NCBI GenBank assembly: GCA_037355855.1
Contig: CM074767.1
Location: 2,914,001 to 2,978,000 of the forward strand
Length of the DNA stretch: 64,000 nt
Origin: Pseudo-nitzschia pungens
Lineage: Eukaryota > Bacillariophyta > Bacillariophyceae > Bacillariales > Bacillariaceae
Reading direction: 5' to 3'
Part shown: positions 17,692-29,343 of the stretch, one piece after another
Numbering within the stretch: the stretch's first letter is position 1
Layout: each line of letters opens with the position of its first letter
Notes under the pieces: generated by a model
The model's database searches: none
Told to the model about the DNA's origin: nothing
What the model saw: the letters and a program-made list of their open reading frames with translations, nothing else
Made by a program: the position numbers and the translations under genes

Positions 17692-20302
17692 ATGTCATGG
17701 CTGAACAACGTCAATAGTCTGCTAACCAAGTTAGATGGGCAGGCAGAAACAATGGCGGTAATGGTCGCCGAGCAAGACGTACTCTCTGACGAAGTTGGAA
17801 TTGATAAAATTCTTGCTAAACGGGGCCTGTCGTCAGTCGATGTTGAGGACGGTGATGATCAAGAAAAAGGTTACCAGAGGAAGGAAGATGAAAGAAAAGA
17901 AGGTTCAGGTGACATGGAACAAGGCGCTGTTGGTAGTGACATGGATAAAGAACTGACACTCGACATTGATTCTGCCCCGCAACTTTCAGTCAAGCCATTA
18001 GTTGAAAATAAATCGCCAGAAACTGCTGAGGAAGTCAAAACGGCAGGACCGCTCATTGAGACCACGAATGATGTGGCCAAGCGCGATACTATGAAAGGTG
18101 ATGAAGAAAGGATTGCACTGTCGGAAAAAGACGACGATACCTATGGGAACTCAGAAGTTGCGACTTTCCGAGAAGAGGCCTTCGCTACAAGCAAGGATGG
18201 CGATGGAAGGGTGACCGATGAGTCGAAAGTTTTGACCCAAGGACAGGATAATGAGGAGAGAACTTCTCTTTCATTGGAAGATCCTTCGTTGCCGCAATCT
18301 GGCGATGGAGCGAGGTCTTCGTCGCCATCTCCGCATGAAACTCCATCATTAACGAGGACCGTAATTCAAGAGGACTCAGCTTCAGTACTCGGTCAAAAAC
18401 AGAAGCAACAACCCTCTATCTTTCCCTCTCCCAATCGCCCGAAAAGAGAGGTTGCTCAGGCACAAAAAGAAGCTCGTATCTTGCGGCGGCACGTCGTGTC
18501 TCTAAATGAACAACTTGAGATAGCCGAGTCGGAACTACAAGCTCAACGAAAAGAACTAGAGCGGGCAGCAGAGCGTATGGAGAAAGACCGTGTTCGACAA
18601 AAAGAGGAAAAGGCATTGTCACAAAAGCAGAGCTTCCAAGAAATTGAAGTACTCAAGTCACAACACGACAGGAGTCTGAAGGAACAACAAACAAGATTTG
18701 AGGAACAGCTTGAACGATATAGAAAAAAGCTGTCAGAGGAAGAAAAGCGAAGAAAGCAACAAGGCGGTGATTGGGATAAGGAAATGTCGAATGCAATTGA
18801 TCGAGAGCAAGAAATGCGAAAAACGATAAATGCATTGGAAGACGAAAAGGCGATTTTTTTGTCTCAAATTTCGACTCTGCAAGGACAACAAGCAGTTTTA
18901 GGATCTCGATTGGAATCATTGACAGAGGCAGCTGATAATGCTATGGAACGTGAACGAGATGCAGAAAACCGTTTGGATGTGGCTCTTAATCAACATGCAC
19001 GCCAGATCAGTCAACGACAGGTATGTACTCGTCAAAAATGTTGATGGAAAACATAGAGTGTCACACTCACTGAACAATGCGGTCAATTTTCCTTTCTTCC
19101 CTCTTAAGGCTAGGGAGTCTGAACTCGAAAGAACTGTCCAAGAACTCAACGCAGCGCTGGTAGTGTCTTCGCAAGTTAAAATTGACTGTGATGCTCCCGG
19201 AAGTGCAGGGACCAACAATTCTCATCTGCAAGCCCGGATAAGTGCCTTGGAAATTGACTTACAGGCTGCAAATTCACAGCTCGCCATGGAAAGAGAACAG
19301 GTAAGTCAAACGGTTCATGGTACTTTTCGATCACAAATAGTGGTGTTCCTAACCCATGCCACTTTGATGATAGAGCGAAACTCTTCAATCTCAACTTCGC
19401 AGTTTCACAAGTGAAACTACCCAGGAGGCGTCTATGGTTCATGCAAAGGAATTACAGTATGATCGCAAAATAGCGGACATGTCTTTAACAATTACCAAAT
19501 TGGAAGCAAAGGTGAGAGTATTCGAAAATCTACCACACAAGACTTCCAATCAATCGACAAGCTCCTTGAGCGATGAAGAAATGCCTAGTCGGATTAAGGT
19601 GCTCTCAGAAGAAGTTGTCCGGTTGCGTGACAAAGTAGCGAACTACAATAGCGAATCGCTTGCGCTGAAAAATCGTTTGAAGGTGGCTGTTGATAGATCG
19701 AACAAATTTGAGGAAGAACTAATGATAGCCAAAACTCTATCGAATGGTAACGGTGATTTTTATGATTCTATTGAACGAGGAGGTGGTAAAGGTTCAACTG
19801 GGAGAAGGAGAAGGCATGGTGCTCCGTCCAGTGGCTCTATTCGTACCGCAATGCTTCTGAATTCGTCTCGAGGTGATAGGACAGAGAAAATCGGCGAAGT
19901 CGTTGATCAGATCGACTCATTCGCTGCTTCAACAGGTGAGTGAAGAGTTCGGAGTACCCAACCGTTATCTACCTGCAATGAAAGAAATCTCTTGACTCAA
20001 ACGAACTTTTTCTTCTGTGTAACGTACCGTACGTCGTAGGAAAATATCTCAGACGGAATCCTCTCGCCAGGGCTGGATTCATCTTTTATCTCATATTGAT
20101 TCATCTGTGGACATTTGTGCTTCTCTTCTTTCATGCTCATTCCTTCGACACAATCACGAATGACATAAGCGCTGGGCATTTCTCACATGGTCCACACGCG
20201 TTAATCCAAAAACACGAAAGAATGAAAAATAGTGACCTCTCTATCAACGCTGACGCAAGCGCTGCTGTACCAAACCCTGTCGGAAAGAAAGAGAATCCAT
20301 GA
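17692..20302 (+). CDS. Golgin-84-like tail-anchored Golgi coiled-coil protein, 4 exons
   Basis: This is the only clear host gene. Exons are 17,692-19,020, 19,109-19,300, 19,374-19,935 and 20,040-20,302; the introns (88, 73 and 104 bp) all start GT and end AG, and the joins keep frame through to a TGA. The product is 781 residues; human golgin-84 is about 730. The N-terminus MSWLNNVNSLLTKLDGQAE matches the family's short helical start. An acidic, Ser-rich low-complexity stretch follows to about 245, then coiled coil (about 247-600) rich in Glu, Gln and Arg. Exon 4 gives YLRRNPLARAG and a single membrane span, FIFYLILIHLWTFVLLFF (about 707-725), the family's C-terminal anchor. A tail of about 55 residues after the span is longer than in animals. 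The known role is a Golgi membrane tether and Golgi structure; the first ATG in frame was chosen. Function is inferred. Confidence 0.88.
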
Positions 20303-23300
20303 CAGAAATCAGAGTAAAACTCCTTCCTCCCACAGTAATTAAATTCATCCCAATTCAGATCTTTGTTCAATGACGTAATTTTATTCATTTGCGTACCTTT
20401 TATTGAGTTTTGTAACTCTCACAGGTTGGTCCAATGCGTGGCGATCGTGATTTTTTGAATCATTCACGGAAGGATACATCCAAATTTCGTACTATAATTT
20501 TTCGCAGAGACTTACGAAGGTTTGAGCAAATATCTACCAGCGTCCAATTTCAAAAGCACTGCCTTCTAGAGAAAGCATTCTAGCTCGTCCAATCTTGTCA
20601 TTTTCGACCTTCGATACTAATTCATCATCTGTTTAAGGCTCCGTATGGAGAGTTTCGGATTATCCGCCCATTGTTATTTCTATATTTCGATCTAACTTTC
20701 GAAATTTCGAATAATCTTGCTTCCCTCATTGAGGAAACGACGAAATCTAAGATTGTATACCGAATATCTGCAAAAAAGGTGGTATCGAGTCTAGTCAGCA
20801 GTAATGTGCATAGTGATGGGTACGTTCGTTGAATTACAAAAAGATTGCACGTTAAAGAGGGTAAAACCAAATAAAACCGAATAAATACAATCTTGGAACT
20901 TGATCGCCCCATTCGTAAATCATTCGGATTAAGTTCGTACGATCCCAAACAAGGAAAATATCTTGCACCTACGATCCCGACTTCACACTTACAAGATGCA
21001 CGTGTCATCATGGATTTAGACATATCCGACAGGATTTCACTCGAATGCACAACCAATCTTCAAACCAAACTGCTGATCAGTTCATAGATATAAAAAAGAT
21101 GATAACTTAATTTCACTATTTCAAACATAGCTTTGGATGACACAAGAACTGGTTTCGTCACTCCAAATGTCACTTTTTGAATCTGTTTGTAGCAATACGA
21201 TCAAACGCCAGAATATCGCTTCTGCTTGCATTCAGTTCTGAAAACTGGAGCTTCTCCCACATATTATTAAAGTCGCGGTCAATCTTAAGCGGATTCAAAT
21301 CATTCTTTTTGCGTCAAACTCTCCTCGACAGACTTCTTGGTCCCAGTTTGACACTAATGAGGCTAGTTTTTCGGGTTTCACTTTCATTGAAACTCAAAAT
21401 CATTTTTCACTGACTTGGAAATATTTTTCACCCATTAACAGACTTTCAATGATGATTTGAACATCTCAAAGGCTCCCCGGGCAAGCCCTTTTGTAAAGTT
21501 TCATGATAGTAAAAATAGTGTGAACAAAAGGAGTGTTGTTGAGAATGATATTTGCCTTCCAAGTTCAGCCACTTCTCGCTCAATTGACACTTATCATAGA
21601 GTATTACTACTAGTGATTTAATTTTTACGCACGAGTTTCTCCGGGTGATTTCATTTTAATGTTTTCGTGAAAAGTTCGTACAAAATCTAGATCTTTTCTA
21701 CGATAGAAGATAGACTTTCCAAAAATACACCCAGAGGATTCATCGATACAGTAATACAAAATTCCGATTAGCGGTGTCCTGGATCCCGATTCCCACTGTT
21801 TAATCTGGATAGAAGCCTGAAAATGTCTCCTGAGAATCCTCCAGTGTTTCAGAACGGAGGTTATGTTTGATTACAGTTTCCGTGATCTGCTGTCTTCATC
21901 TTTGCTTTCGGAACATCAATGAATTCAAAAACGGAGGAAGCTTCTTACATGCCTCAAACTTTCGAGCCTCTAGTACAATTACTGAAAATGACTCTGTCGA
22001 ACATTCAAGAATTTTTGGTCGTGTTGATGACAAAAGATATCGAACACTTTTGAATTGTGCCCTACTTATTATGTCAGAACCCAATGAGAGCAATTCATCC
22101 TATTTCCGTCAAACTTGAAAAGAATTCATCTGTAATGATGATCCAGACGGAATGGTTCAATTTCATAGTTCCCAAGTTCTTAAGATTCCATTGTTCTTAC
22201 TAACTGAAAATCGTTTCTGAATCTCTCTGCTTCCTATTGTTACTACTTTTCACACACTGAATTTGAAACATGAGCAGAACGCTTTGAACTTTTCTTAACA
22301 AGAAACTCCAGCTCAGCTCATAATAAAGTCCAGTGTTTGATCTATCTGATAGCCTTGGAAGAGCAGACAACGCCAATGAAAGCGATCGGTGCCAATTCAT
22401 GTCTAAAGTTGGACTATAATAACTTGCAATACAACATCAATGTAACATCAAAACTCCTGAATGGTCTTTAGGTGAAATTGGGCAATCTGACAAATTTTGG
22501 TTGAAAGATTGTCTCATTCAAGACAGTCGACATTCCGGTCTCTTTCCAGAAAACTTTTGGAATTTTTCTTCCATTGACAGATGACTCATGTAATATGTCC
22601 TTTACGACCTTTGTTTGCTTTCTCGATGTCGATTTTATCCTGGGAAATTCATGAGATGATGGAGAGCGCAAAACTTCGTAACTTCATGAGATCATGGAGA
22701 GCACAAAACTTCCACAAGTCAATCAATTCAACGACTCCAATGACTTTATTTCTCCTCTTGTCGTGCGAGTTAACGAACAAACCGGCGACGACACATATGG
22801 TGATACTAAATTTGAGGCGAATGATCGATTGGAGGCAACAAGCTGCCGCCACTTTTCAATAACTCGTTGATCAGCATTCAAATGCTTATAAGTTTCGTGC
22901 CTTAGTTATCGTATCTCCGAGTCACAAACAGTGATAGACTGCTCTATTCTACCATGCCATATTCACAATGGAAAGTGAGTCTCCAATTATTTGGAAAAAT
23001 AGTCATTGACGACAAAACAGAGTTATATGGTTTTGCTACGATTCTATCAACTTTTTGATGATTCTTCAATTTGAATAACTCGATAACACTTCTGAAAGTG
23101 CCGATATTCCAAATGTCAAGCCTGATGTCGATTCTGAACCTGATATACTTCTTTTTGGGATCATCAATTCATACACGTCGGTTTCTCGAATTCTTTAGAA
23201 TGATGTGTTCTTAGAAATACAACGAAAGTTATTCCCTGTGAGAGAATCGAACTTTGAAAAACTACAGGTGGCAACAGCAAAGTGATAGTATTTCAGAAGA

Positions 23301-24536
23301 AGGATTATTCCGCGCTTTCAAATCTTTTCGGCATATTTTACTCTTCTGTGACACGTTTATGACCTTTTGAAACTTGATGGAATCATCTACCGAGTTGAAC
23401 CTCTGTTTTTGTTTCGTAGAATTTTCGTTGAACACGTAGGTTTCTATTCGAGCGTTTGGAAACCCCTCTTTATACCGAAATGCTAACAATTTCCGGAAGA
23501 CTTCAAGTCAAACGGAAAGAGACCGTTCACTTTACCGTAATGGAAGGCAATGGATTGAAACCGAAGAACCACAAGCAATAGCTTTTCGCTAAGTATTGGA
23601 AAAGAATACCACTAAAACTGACGGTGATGGATCTCACGAGATATTGAAAATTCGATGAGAAGTTTGTGTACAAATAGAGTGGTCACAAAAGTGAGAGAAT
23701 GGAGAAAATTCGTATTCCTATTAAAGACACTTAGATTTGCATTATTTTGAGAGCTTTTACATGTTCGAATCAAAAACCATGGAACTAATCCACTGAAAAT
23801 GCATTTCTCTATGCAAGTCTATCGTTTCAAGCATCGATTGGATTGTTCAGAACTCTGTGCATAGAGTACTTGTTTTTGAGAATGAAGAAAAGAATTGCGA
23901 TCCGGTGCAAAATGAATAATTGCTACCGAGGGAGATGATTCCGTGACCAAATTGTTCCAGATCCTTTGTCAAAGTCATAGTTATAGATGATTTTATCAGA
24001 CCGAGACGATATCAGTCCGTACTTTGTAGAATCATTTAGTCAATTTCCTTTCGTAACACTCCCACTACTAAATCCGAATCAAATGCGCTCCAAATAGACA
24101 TGATATCAATTTGATTTTTGCGGAGTAGATGATTTTATCAACGATCAATGGCATCGAGTTACTACAAGTTCGTACGGTGCTTACATTAGTTCAGTAGTTT
24201 GCGTCTTCCCGTAATTCCTGAAGAGGACTTTAACCGTTGAAGATGGATCATGATGCTTGTCAATCCATGGTTTGACATCCTCAGGATTTAGATTGCTGTC
24301 AACAGTTTCAAAATGCTGTTTTGGTTCGAGGCACTTGTATTTATAACAATATTTATCGCAGCACGTCAGCACACGAATAGTAACAATAGTAATAATAATA
24401 TTCTACGCGTTGAAATAGGAAAATTTACCAGAGGTGGATAGCACAGTATGATGCGCTCTTCTTTACTTTTCTTGGGGAAATCTTCGACTACAATGATCAG
24501 GGTTTAGAAACTTAAATGATGAAATGATCAATTAAT
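20303..24536. other. 4.2-kb intergenic region with no recognised gene
   Basis: AT-rich sequence with no open frame above about 145 codons, no similarity by eye to the LINE, gypsy, copia or TIR elements of the window, and no tRNA or rRNA signature noticed. There is a small local duplication, ATGGAGAGCGCAAAACTTC / ATGGAGAGCACAAAACTTC (about 22,658 and 22,693). It is either unique intergenic DNA or an element decayed beyond recognition. Confidence 0.6.
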
Positions 24537-25118
24537 TCATGAACTAATATACTTATTTAAGTATGAAAATCCCGCAGAGATGGCGATGAAAAAACTAATT
24601 TGGCTGTATCTAGACTTCGATGTTGCCTCAATTGAAGAGAGTTTGGGCTCCATGTTGTGGAACGACAATTTTGCCAACAAATCTTGGAAAACAAGCAGAG
24701 AAAGACGAACCAGTTCAGAGCACAACAGACACTGCTGTTGCGAAGCGTACAAGACAGAGGTTGACAAGAAGGTGAAAGGAAAAGACACAAGCAAAACTCC
24801 GCCTCCAATGCTGGTGTGCAGCATCAGTTTAGTGTAGGTCAGCGAACACAAGCAAAACTCCTCTACAGATTCTGGACTGCAGCATCAATAGTGCTAGTAG
24901 TTAGCTGACGCAAGCAGAACTCTTCTCTTAATCCTGAATTGCAGCATCGGTAATACGATTGGTCGGTCCCAAGCACATTCATTACCGTACGGTACGGAGA
25001 AAGAATACAAGTAAATTTTTCCACGTAATGCTCTTATGCAGAAAAACTGACGAGGCAGTGGAGCCTCGTACGAAATTCGTAACAGCTGTCTCCCTGTTAG
25101 AAATGTTGTAGTACTGGC
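24537..25118 (-). mobile_element. Antisense short LINE-like element, 5' truncated
   Basis: On the minus strand the ACTTAAATAAGTATATTAG tail lies at 24,537-24,560, and upstream of it is the CAATTGAGG / TTGGAGCCCAAACTCTC segment and three GCTGCAXXCCAGCATT-type repeats, as in A, B, C and G. Substitutions are frequent and the 3' hairpins are degraded, so this is one of the older copies. It ends near 25,118 next to a LINE ORF1 fragment in the opposite orientation. Confidence 0.8.
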
Positions 25119-25149
25119 GTGAAAACAAGGGCTCTGAGCAAAAAACACT

Positions 25150-25480
25150 TAGGTACCATCTGGGATCGAGACATGGACTTGAAGTATGACCACATCCAGG
25201 CTTCTATAATTGTCACCTGTGCTTTTCTCCTTGGATATTATATGCAGATTTTTGATCTTCATCACTACAATGCATTGCTTCAGACTCACCCTAGGTTTCA
25301 ATCTTTCCTATTGCTTTTCTCAGAAAGAATATCAGCCTGGACAATTGCAGTACCCCCTATCCTTCTTGTGTCCCAGTTGCTCATATTTTATGTGATGTTG
25401 TCAAGAGAGCTTAGACTGTCAAGCTCTTAAAAAGCTTAATTCAACAGGTGTAAACCCTCTGATATTGCCTTCTTTCTCCC
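25150..25480 (+). pseudogene. LINE ORF1 C-terminal fragment
   Basis: It encodes RDMDLKYDHIQASIIVTCAF and LLQTHPRFQSF, matching residues of LINE E ORF1 at 37,540-37,680, then loses frame. It ends GATATTGCCTTCTTTCTCCCTGATGGT. This last phrase is informative: it shows the uninterrupted sequence at the point where LINE E carries TIR element II. Confidence 0.85.
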
Positions 25481-25575
25481 TGATGGTAGTGGAGAAGAGG
25501 AGGGCGGAAATGGCAACATGCAGGTCATGCTGGTCAAAGCGAGAGCACTTAGAGCCATTAATCCAGAATGCCTGT
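25481..25575 (-). pseudogene. Antisense LINE ORF2 scrap fused to gypsy frame
   Basis: On the minus strand this encodes NGSKCSRFDQHDLHVAIS, close to NGCKCSRFDQNALHVAIS of LINE ORF2 (about 49,910-49,960). It is in frame with the end of the decayed gypsy pol to its right, giving a chimeric open frame. Its orientation is opposite to the ORF1 fragment immediately to the left. Confidence 0.75.
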
Positions 25576-27121
25576 GTTTGAGATAGTGGTTTGACCAGGC
25601 ACTCATTGTTCAGCAGACAGGCTTGTAGTTCTTGGTCTGCGTCATTGCATGAATGCTGGAATAGATTCGGGAACTCTGTTAGAAACAGTTCTTCATCTTG
25701 CTTGGGGACTTCAAGTTTCAAAAAATCAATAAGAGTGCCCTTACCAAGGGCTTCTTTCTTCCCCACAGTAGGTGGATCCATCCAGGTGAGTTTGGAGAAG
25801 GCGTCAGCAAGAACATTCTTCTTGCCTTCCACATAGGTGAGGTTGACGCCAAATTCTTCGAGGAATAATCGCCACCGGAGGACTCGTTGGACTAAAAGGG
25901 TCCAGAAGGTAAGGTTCTTGTGGTCAGTGTATACGTTGATAACACCACCGAGGAGAATCTTTCTGTACTCTTTGCAGCAGAGTACAATTGCGAGGAGTTC
26001 TTTTTCCATAGTGGTATAGTTCTTTTGGGCATCAGATAGTTTCTTTGACCAATAAGCGATTGGTTTGCCATCTTGTATGTTAGCAGCACCAAGCTGGAGG
26101 TCTGAAGCATCAGTGTACAGTTCAAAGGGCTTGTTGAGGTCTGGATAGGTGTTCAGCGCATCCGCTGCTACCATTGCTTTCATTTCTTGGAAGGCTTTGT
26201 CTTGAGCAGGCCCCATGTGAAAGCTGAAGGAGCTTTTCTTTGCTTGCCTTTGATGGCAGCTGCTTGAGGGGTCTGCTTCTTGGGAGTTCCAGTTATATCG
26301 AATAGAGGAGCTAGGACATGAGATCTGCGAGGCCACATGTCTCTGTAGTATCCTACTGCTCCAATGAAGGACTTGACTTGAGTGATAGTGCGAGGTCGGT
26401 CCATATGTAGGATGGCGTCAATCTTCTTTCTCCATGGCTTAACTGCTGTGGGAGTCATCCAATATCCAAGGAAGTCAGTCTCTTGTACAGCCCAATCACA
26501 CTTGAGTGGGTTGCATTTAAGTCCGTTTTGGTTGAGCCGGTCTAGGATCTTGTCAATGGTCTTCATGTGGAGGTCAAAAGAGCCATTGGTCCAGATGCCA
26601 ATATCGTCAATATAAACAGTGCAGTCAGTGTCTTGTAGGATATCTTCCATGAGTTGTTGAGCAACATCTGGAGAGACTTTGACACGCATTGGTAGTCTTT
26701 GGTACTCGTAGCAACCATACGGCGTCACTATGGTACAGAGCTTTTTGCTTGCATCATCCAGTTCAAAGCAGTAGTATTGCATGGACAAGTCAATCTTGGT
26801 GAAGTGGGTGTACTTGCCCCGCTTGTTCATGATATCTTGTATCCTTGGTATGGGATAAGGCCTGCGTTCAAGAAGTTCATTCAGTTCTCTAAAGTCTGAC
26901 ACCCATTGTACCCTGTTGTCTTTCTTTGGTACTATGAAGGTTGGAAACGCCCATTCGGCCGGTCCAGTGCAACGCTTGAGGACTCCATCATTACAAAGAT
27001 TCTGGAGCTCCCTTTTGAATAGGTCTTCTCTTTTGTATGCAACTGGATAAGGCTTCTTGTGTATGGGCTTGGATCCGGGCTTCAGTCTTAGAGAGATCTT
27101 CTTGTGTGGATACTTCCCTAA
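25576..27121 (-). pseudogene. Second gypsy element: RT and RNase H relic
   Basis: From 27,121 leftward this reads LGKYPHKKISLRLKPG, then FIVPKKDN, VSDFRELNELLERRPYPIPR, a reverse transcriptase with VYIDDIGIW, and RNase H with LYTDASDLQLGAA, MEKELLAIV and YTDHKNLTFW. A frameshift lies near 26,210-26,300, between PSAFTWG and the continuation in another frame. Integrase is missing: the element is cut near 25,576. It belongs to a different gypsy family from the 6,412-12,269 element, with a different protease and RT spelling. Confidence 0.93.
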
Positions 27122-28494
27122 TTATCCATTGAAGACGTTAGGATACTTGTTCAGTATTGCTTGGAACTGCTGCTGTTCTGCTCTGGACATGTGGCTCTGT
27201 TGTTGCGCGACTGAAGATGGATCTGTTTCTTGGTAGGCTCGGTCTAGTATAACCTTGGACTTGTATGGATTTGCGAAGGAGAGATCATCAGCAAAGAGTT
27301 CAGCGTCTTCTAGTTCTTCCATAAGCATGGTGTAATTAGACTCGTGGTATAGAGAGGTGTCCTTCATAGGAATGGTTCTATCCATCCACTGAACTGCTCC
27401 TTCTTTGAATAGGAGATTGATCTTTGCTAGGTGGAGGAAGTCTCTGCCTAGTATCAGATCATATTTGCAGTTAGGGGAATGGAAGAGCCTTGCCTCTTGT
27501 CGGTCGATGGTATAGTTGCCAAACTCTTCTAGCTTGATGTTCTTCATGATGACACACTCCGTAGTATCGAAGCTTCCATTGGCAGTAGTGGTTAAGACTT
27601 GGTGCTTGCTTCGGAGTGGCAGCGTGCCAAATGGTAGTGCTCTTTTGTTGATTAGGGTTCCGGAGGATCCACTATCTAGTATTGCTAGTAGTGGTCTTGA
27701 TTTCATGGGGATGCCTTGTATGTACTGTACTGTAGTTAAAAGAATAGGAGCCACATTGCTCTTATTCGGGGATGCCTGTTCTGCTGTATTTCCGGTTGTA
27801 TTTCCAGCAGTCGACAGCAGCTTTAAATAATTTTGCTCCAGCGCACCTCCTTTGGTGTAGTCTTTGGAGTTTCCAGGATTACAATAGAGATTTCTTGCTG
27901 TACCGGTAGACCAATTTCTTGCTAAAGACAAGAGTGGTCCATTTGTTGCTGCTGCTGTCTTCTTGTTGGGATCGATGTCCGATTCGATTGCGTCTGTACC
28001 CGTGTTCGATATATCCTGTAGGATGTTTCGAACAATTGTTTTTGCTGCTGTTGTAGCAGGCTCTGGTGCTGCGTTTGCAGTCTTTGCTAAGCGCTCAACA
28101 GGACTCCATCCTGTAGGTTCCTTCCCCTCTTTCTCCGGGAGATCACCTCCTTGCATCGTCCCAGTCAGCTGTGCTGTACTGGCATCCAGGGCCTGTGGCG
28201 CTGGAGGCAAGGTGATTGCTGGTTTTGGTGGACCCTTGGGTCTCTTGGAGGAGTGCTGACGCACTAATGGGAGCCAAATAAGCTCACCATCGATGCTCCT
28301 TTCGGTTCGGCCGCCATGTTCAAGATGGTAGGAGTCCATTGCTGCTTTCATGTGGGCCTGAAACGATTCGTTGCTGCTGATTGGGTGGCATTCCGCGTGG
28401 AAGGTTTCCCTCGTATTCGGGCCCGATCCTTTGTTGTTGTTGTGGTTGCCGGTTCCCTTGTAGTTCTTGGAGTACTTGTTCTTAGGGCATTCGG
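27122..28494 (-). pseudogene. Second gypsy element: gag end and protease relic
   Basis: An open frame carrying a Pro/Ala/Thr-rich gag end and an aspartic protease: LLAILDSGSSGTLINKRALP has the catalytic D-S-G, and YDLILGRDFL is the family's hydrophobic-Gly motif. The frame stops at TAA (27,122-27,124) just before the RT region. The same phase continues beyond, so this is a nonsense codon at a place where the family normally reads through. The N-terminal gag is missing because LINE F begins at 28,495. No LTR is present. Confidence 0.9.
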
Positions 28495-29120
28495 ACAATT
28501 TTGCGACGCGCATCTTTGTCCGACGTTCCGATGTTCCAGTACTTAAAACAGGTAGATTTCTACACAACTTCCCCCTTTGATATCTCACTCACTTCTAAAG
28601 CTCCAACAGCAACACCAAGCTCTACACCTATTAACAGAGACCTCCTCTATGTGATTCTGCTGTTTGTCTGGCTGCTCCTTGATTCCTTTGGTTGCTTTGG
28701 TTACTTGTTTCCTGTCGTCGTCGGCAAGCAACAAGCAACACGACCGACCGAAAACAAGGACACATAATTTTCTACAGAGATTCCGGTACTAATTTCTACA
28801 GCTGCTTCTTTTGCTTTGTCTCCGAGCTCGGTTTTCAATTTGTTTTCAAGCTCTTTTCAAGACCCAAACTTTACTTAACGCTCTACACTGTTCCCCCCTC
28901 TACGTAAATTCTACAGGGCCAAAAGTGGTACTTCTATTCCATTTGCCCGCAACTCCTGACAGAACTACCAGAATTTTCCCTGTAGAATCACACCAAACAA
29001 GGACACATAATTTTCTACAGCACATCCAGTACAAATTCTACAGCTGCTCTTTTTGATTCTGCTTTGTCTCCGAGCTCGGCTTGTTTTTCGATCTGTTTTC
29101 AAGCCATCCTTTTCTTTAAC
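28495..29120 (+). mobile_element. LINE F, part 1 (start of 5' leader)
   Basis: It begins ACAATTTTGCGACGCGC and TTTTGTCCGACGTTCCGATG-like sequence, as full-length LINE E does at 33,323, and follows E's leader as far as TCAAGCCAT..TTTAAC. Here LINE D is inserted; F resumes at 51,452 with TTAACGCTATACAG, precisely where E continues without a break. F therefore spans the outermost level of this nest and leaves the window at its right edge. Confidence 0.85.
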
Positions 29121-29343
29121 CCGTGGTTGGGTCCTCAGCCTTTGTTTCTGAACCTCCTGATATGGATCCTCTGGAGTACAATCCATTTGATTCTCTTCCA
29201 GACTCCCCTGCAGATGCCTTTGATGCACTCTGTGAGTCTCCAAGAGTACTTCTCCACAAATATTCCCTACCACAGGTTGGCTGTCAGACCCTTGCTGATG
29301 CTATTCAGAGTGGTACTGCCAGTGCTGTATGTGATGGTTCATT
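29121..29343 (+). pseudogene. LINE D, part 1 (5'-truncated copy)
   Basis: It starts inside ORF2, at the segment equivalent to 49,185 of LINE E (SSAFVSEPPD, DPLEYNPFDSLPD), and reaches the RNase H DGSF motif, where short element C is inserted. The break in LINE F shares only TTAAC (29,116-29,120 and 51,452-51,456), the likely short target duplication. Confidence 0.88.
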
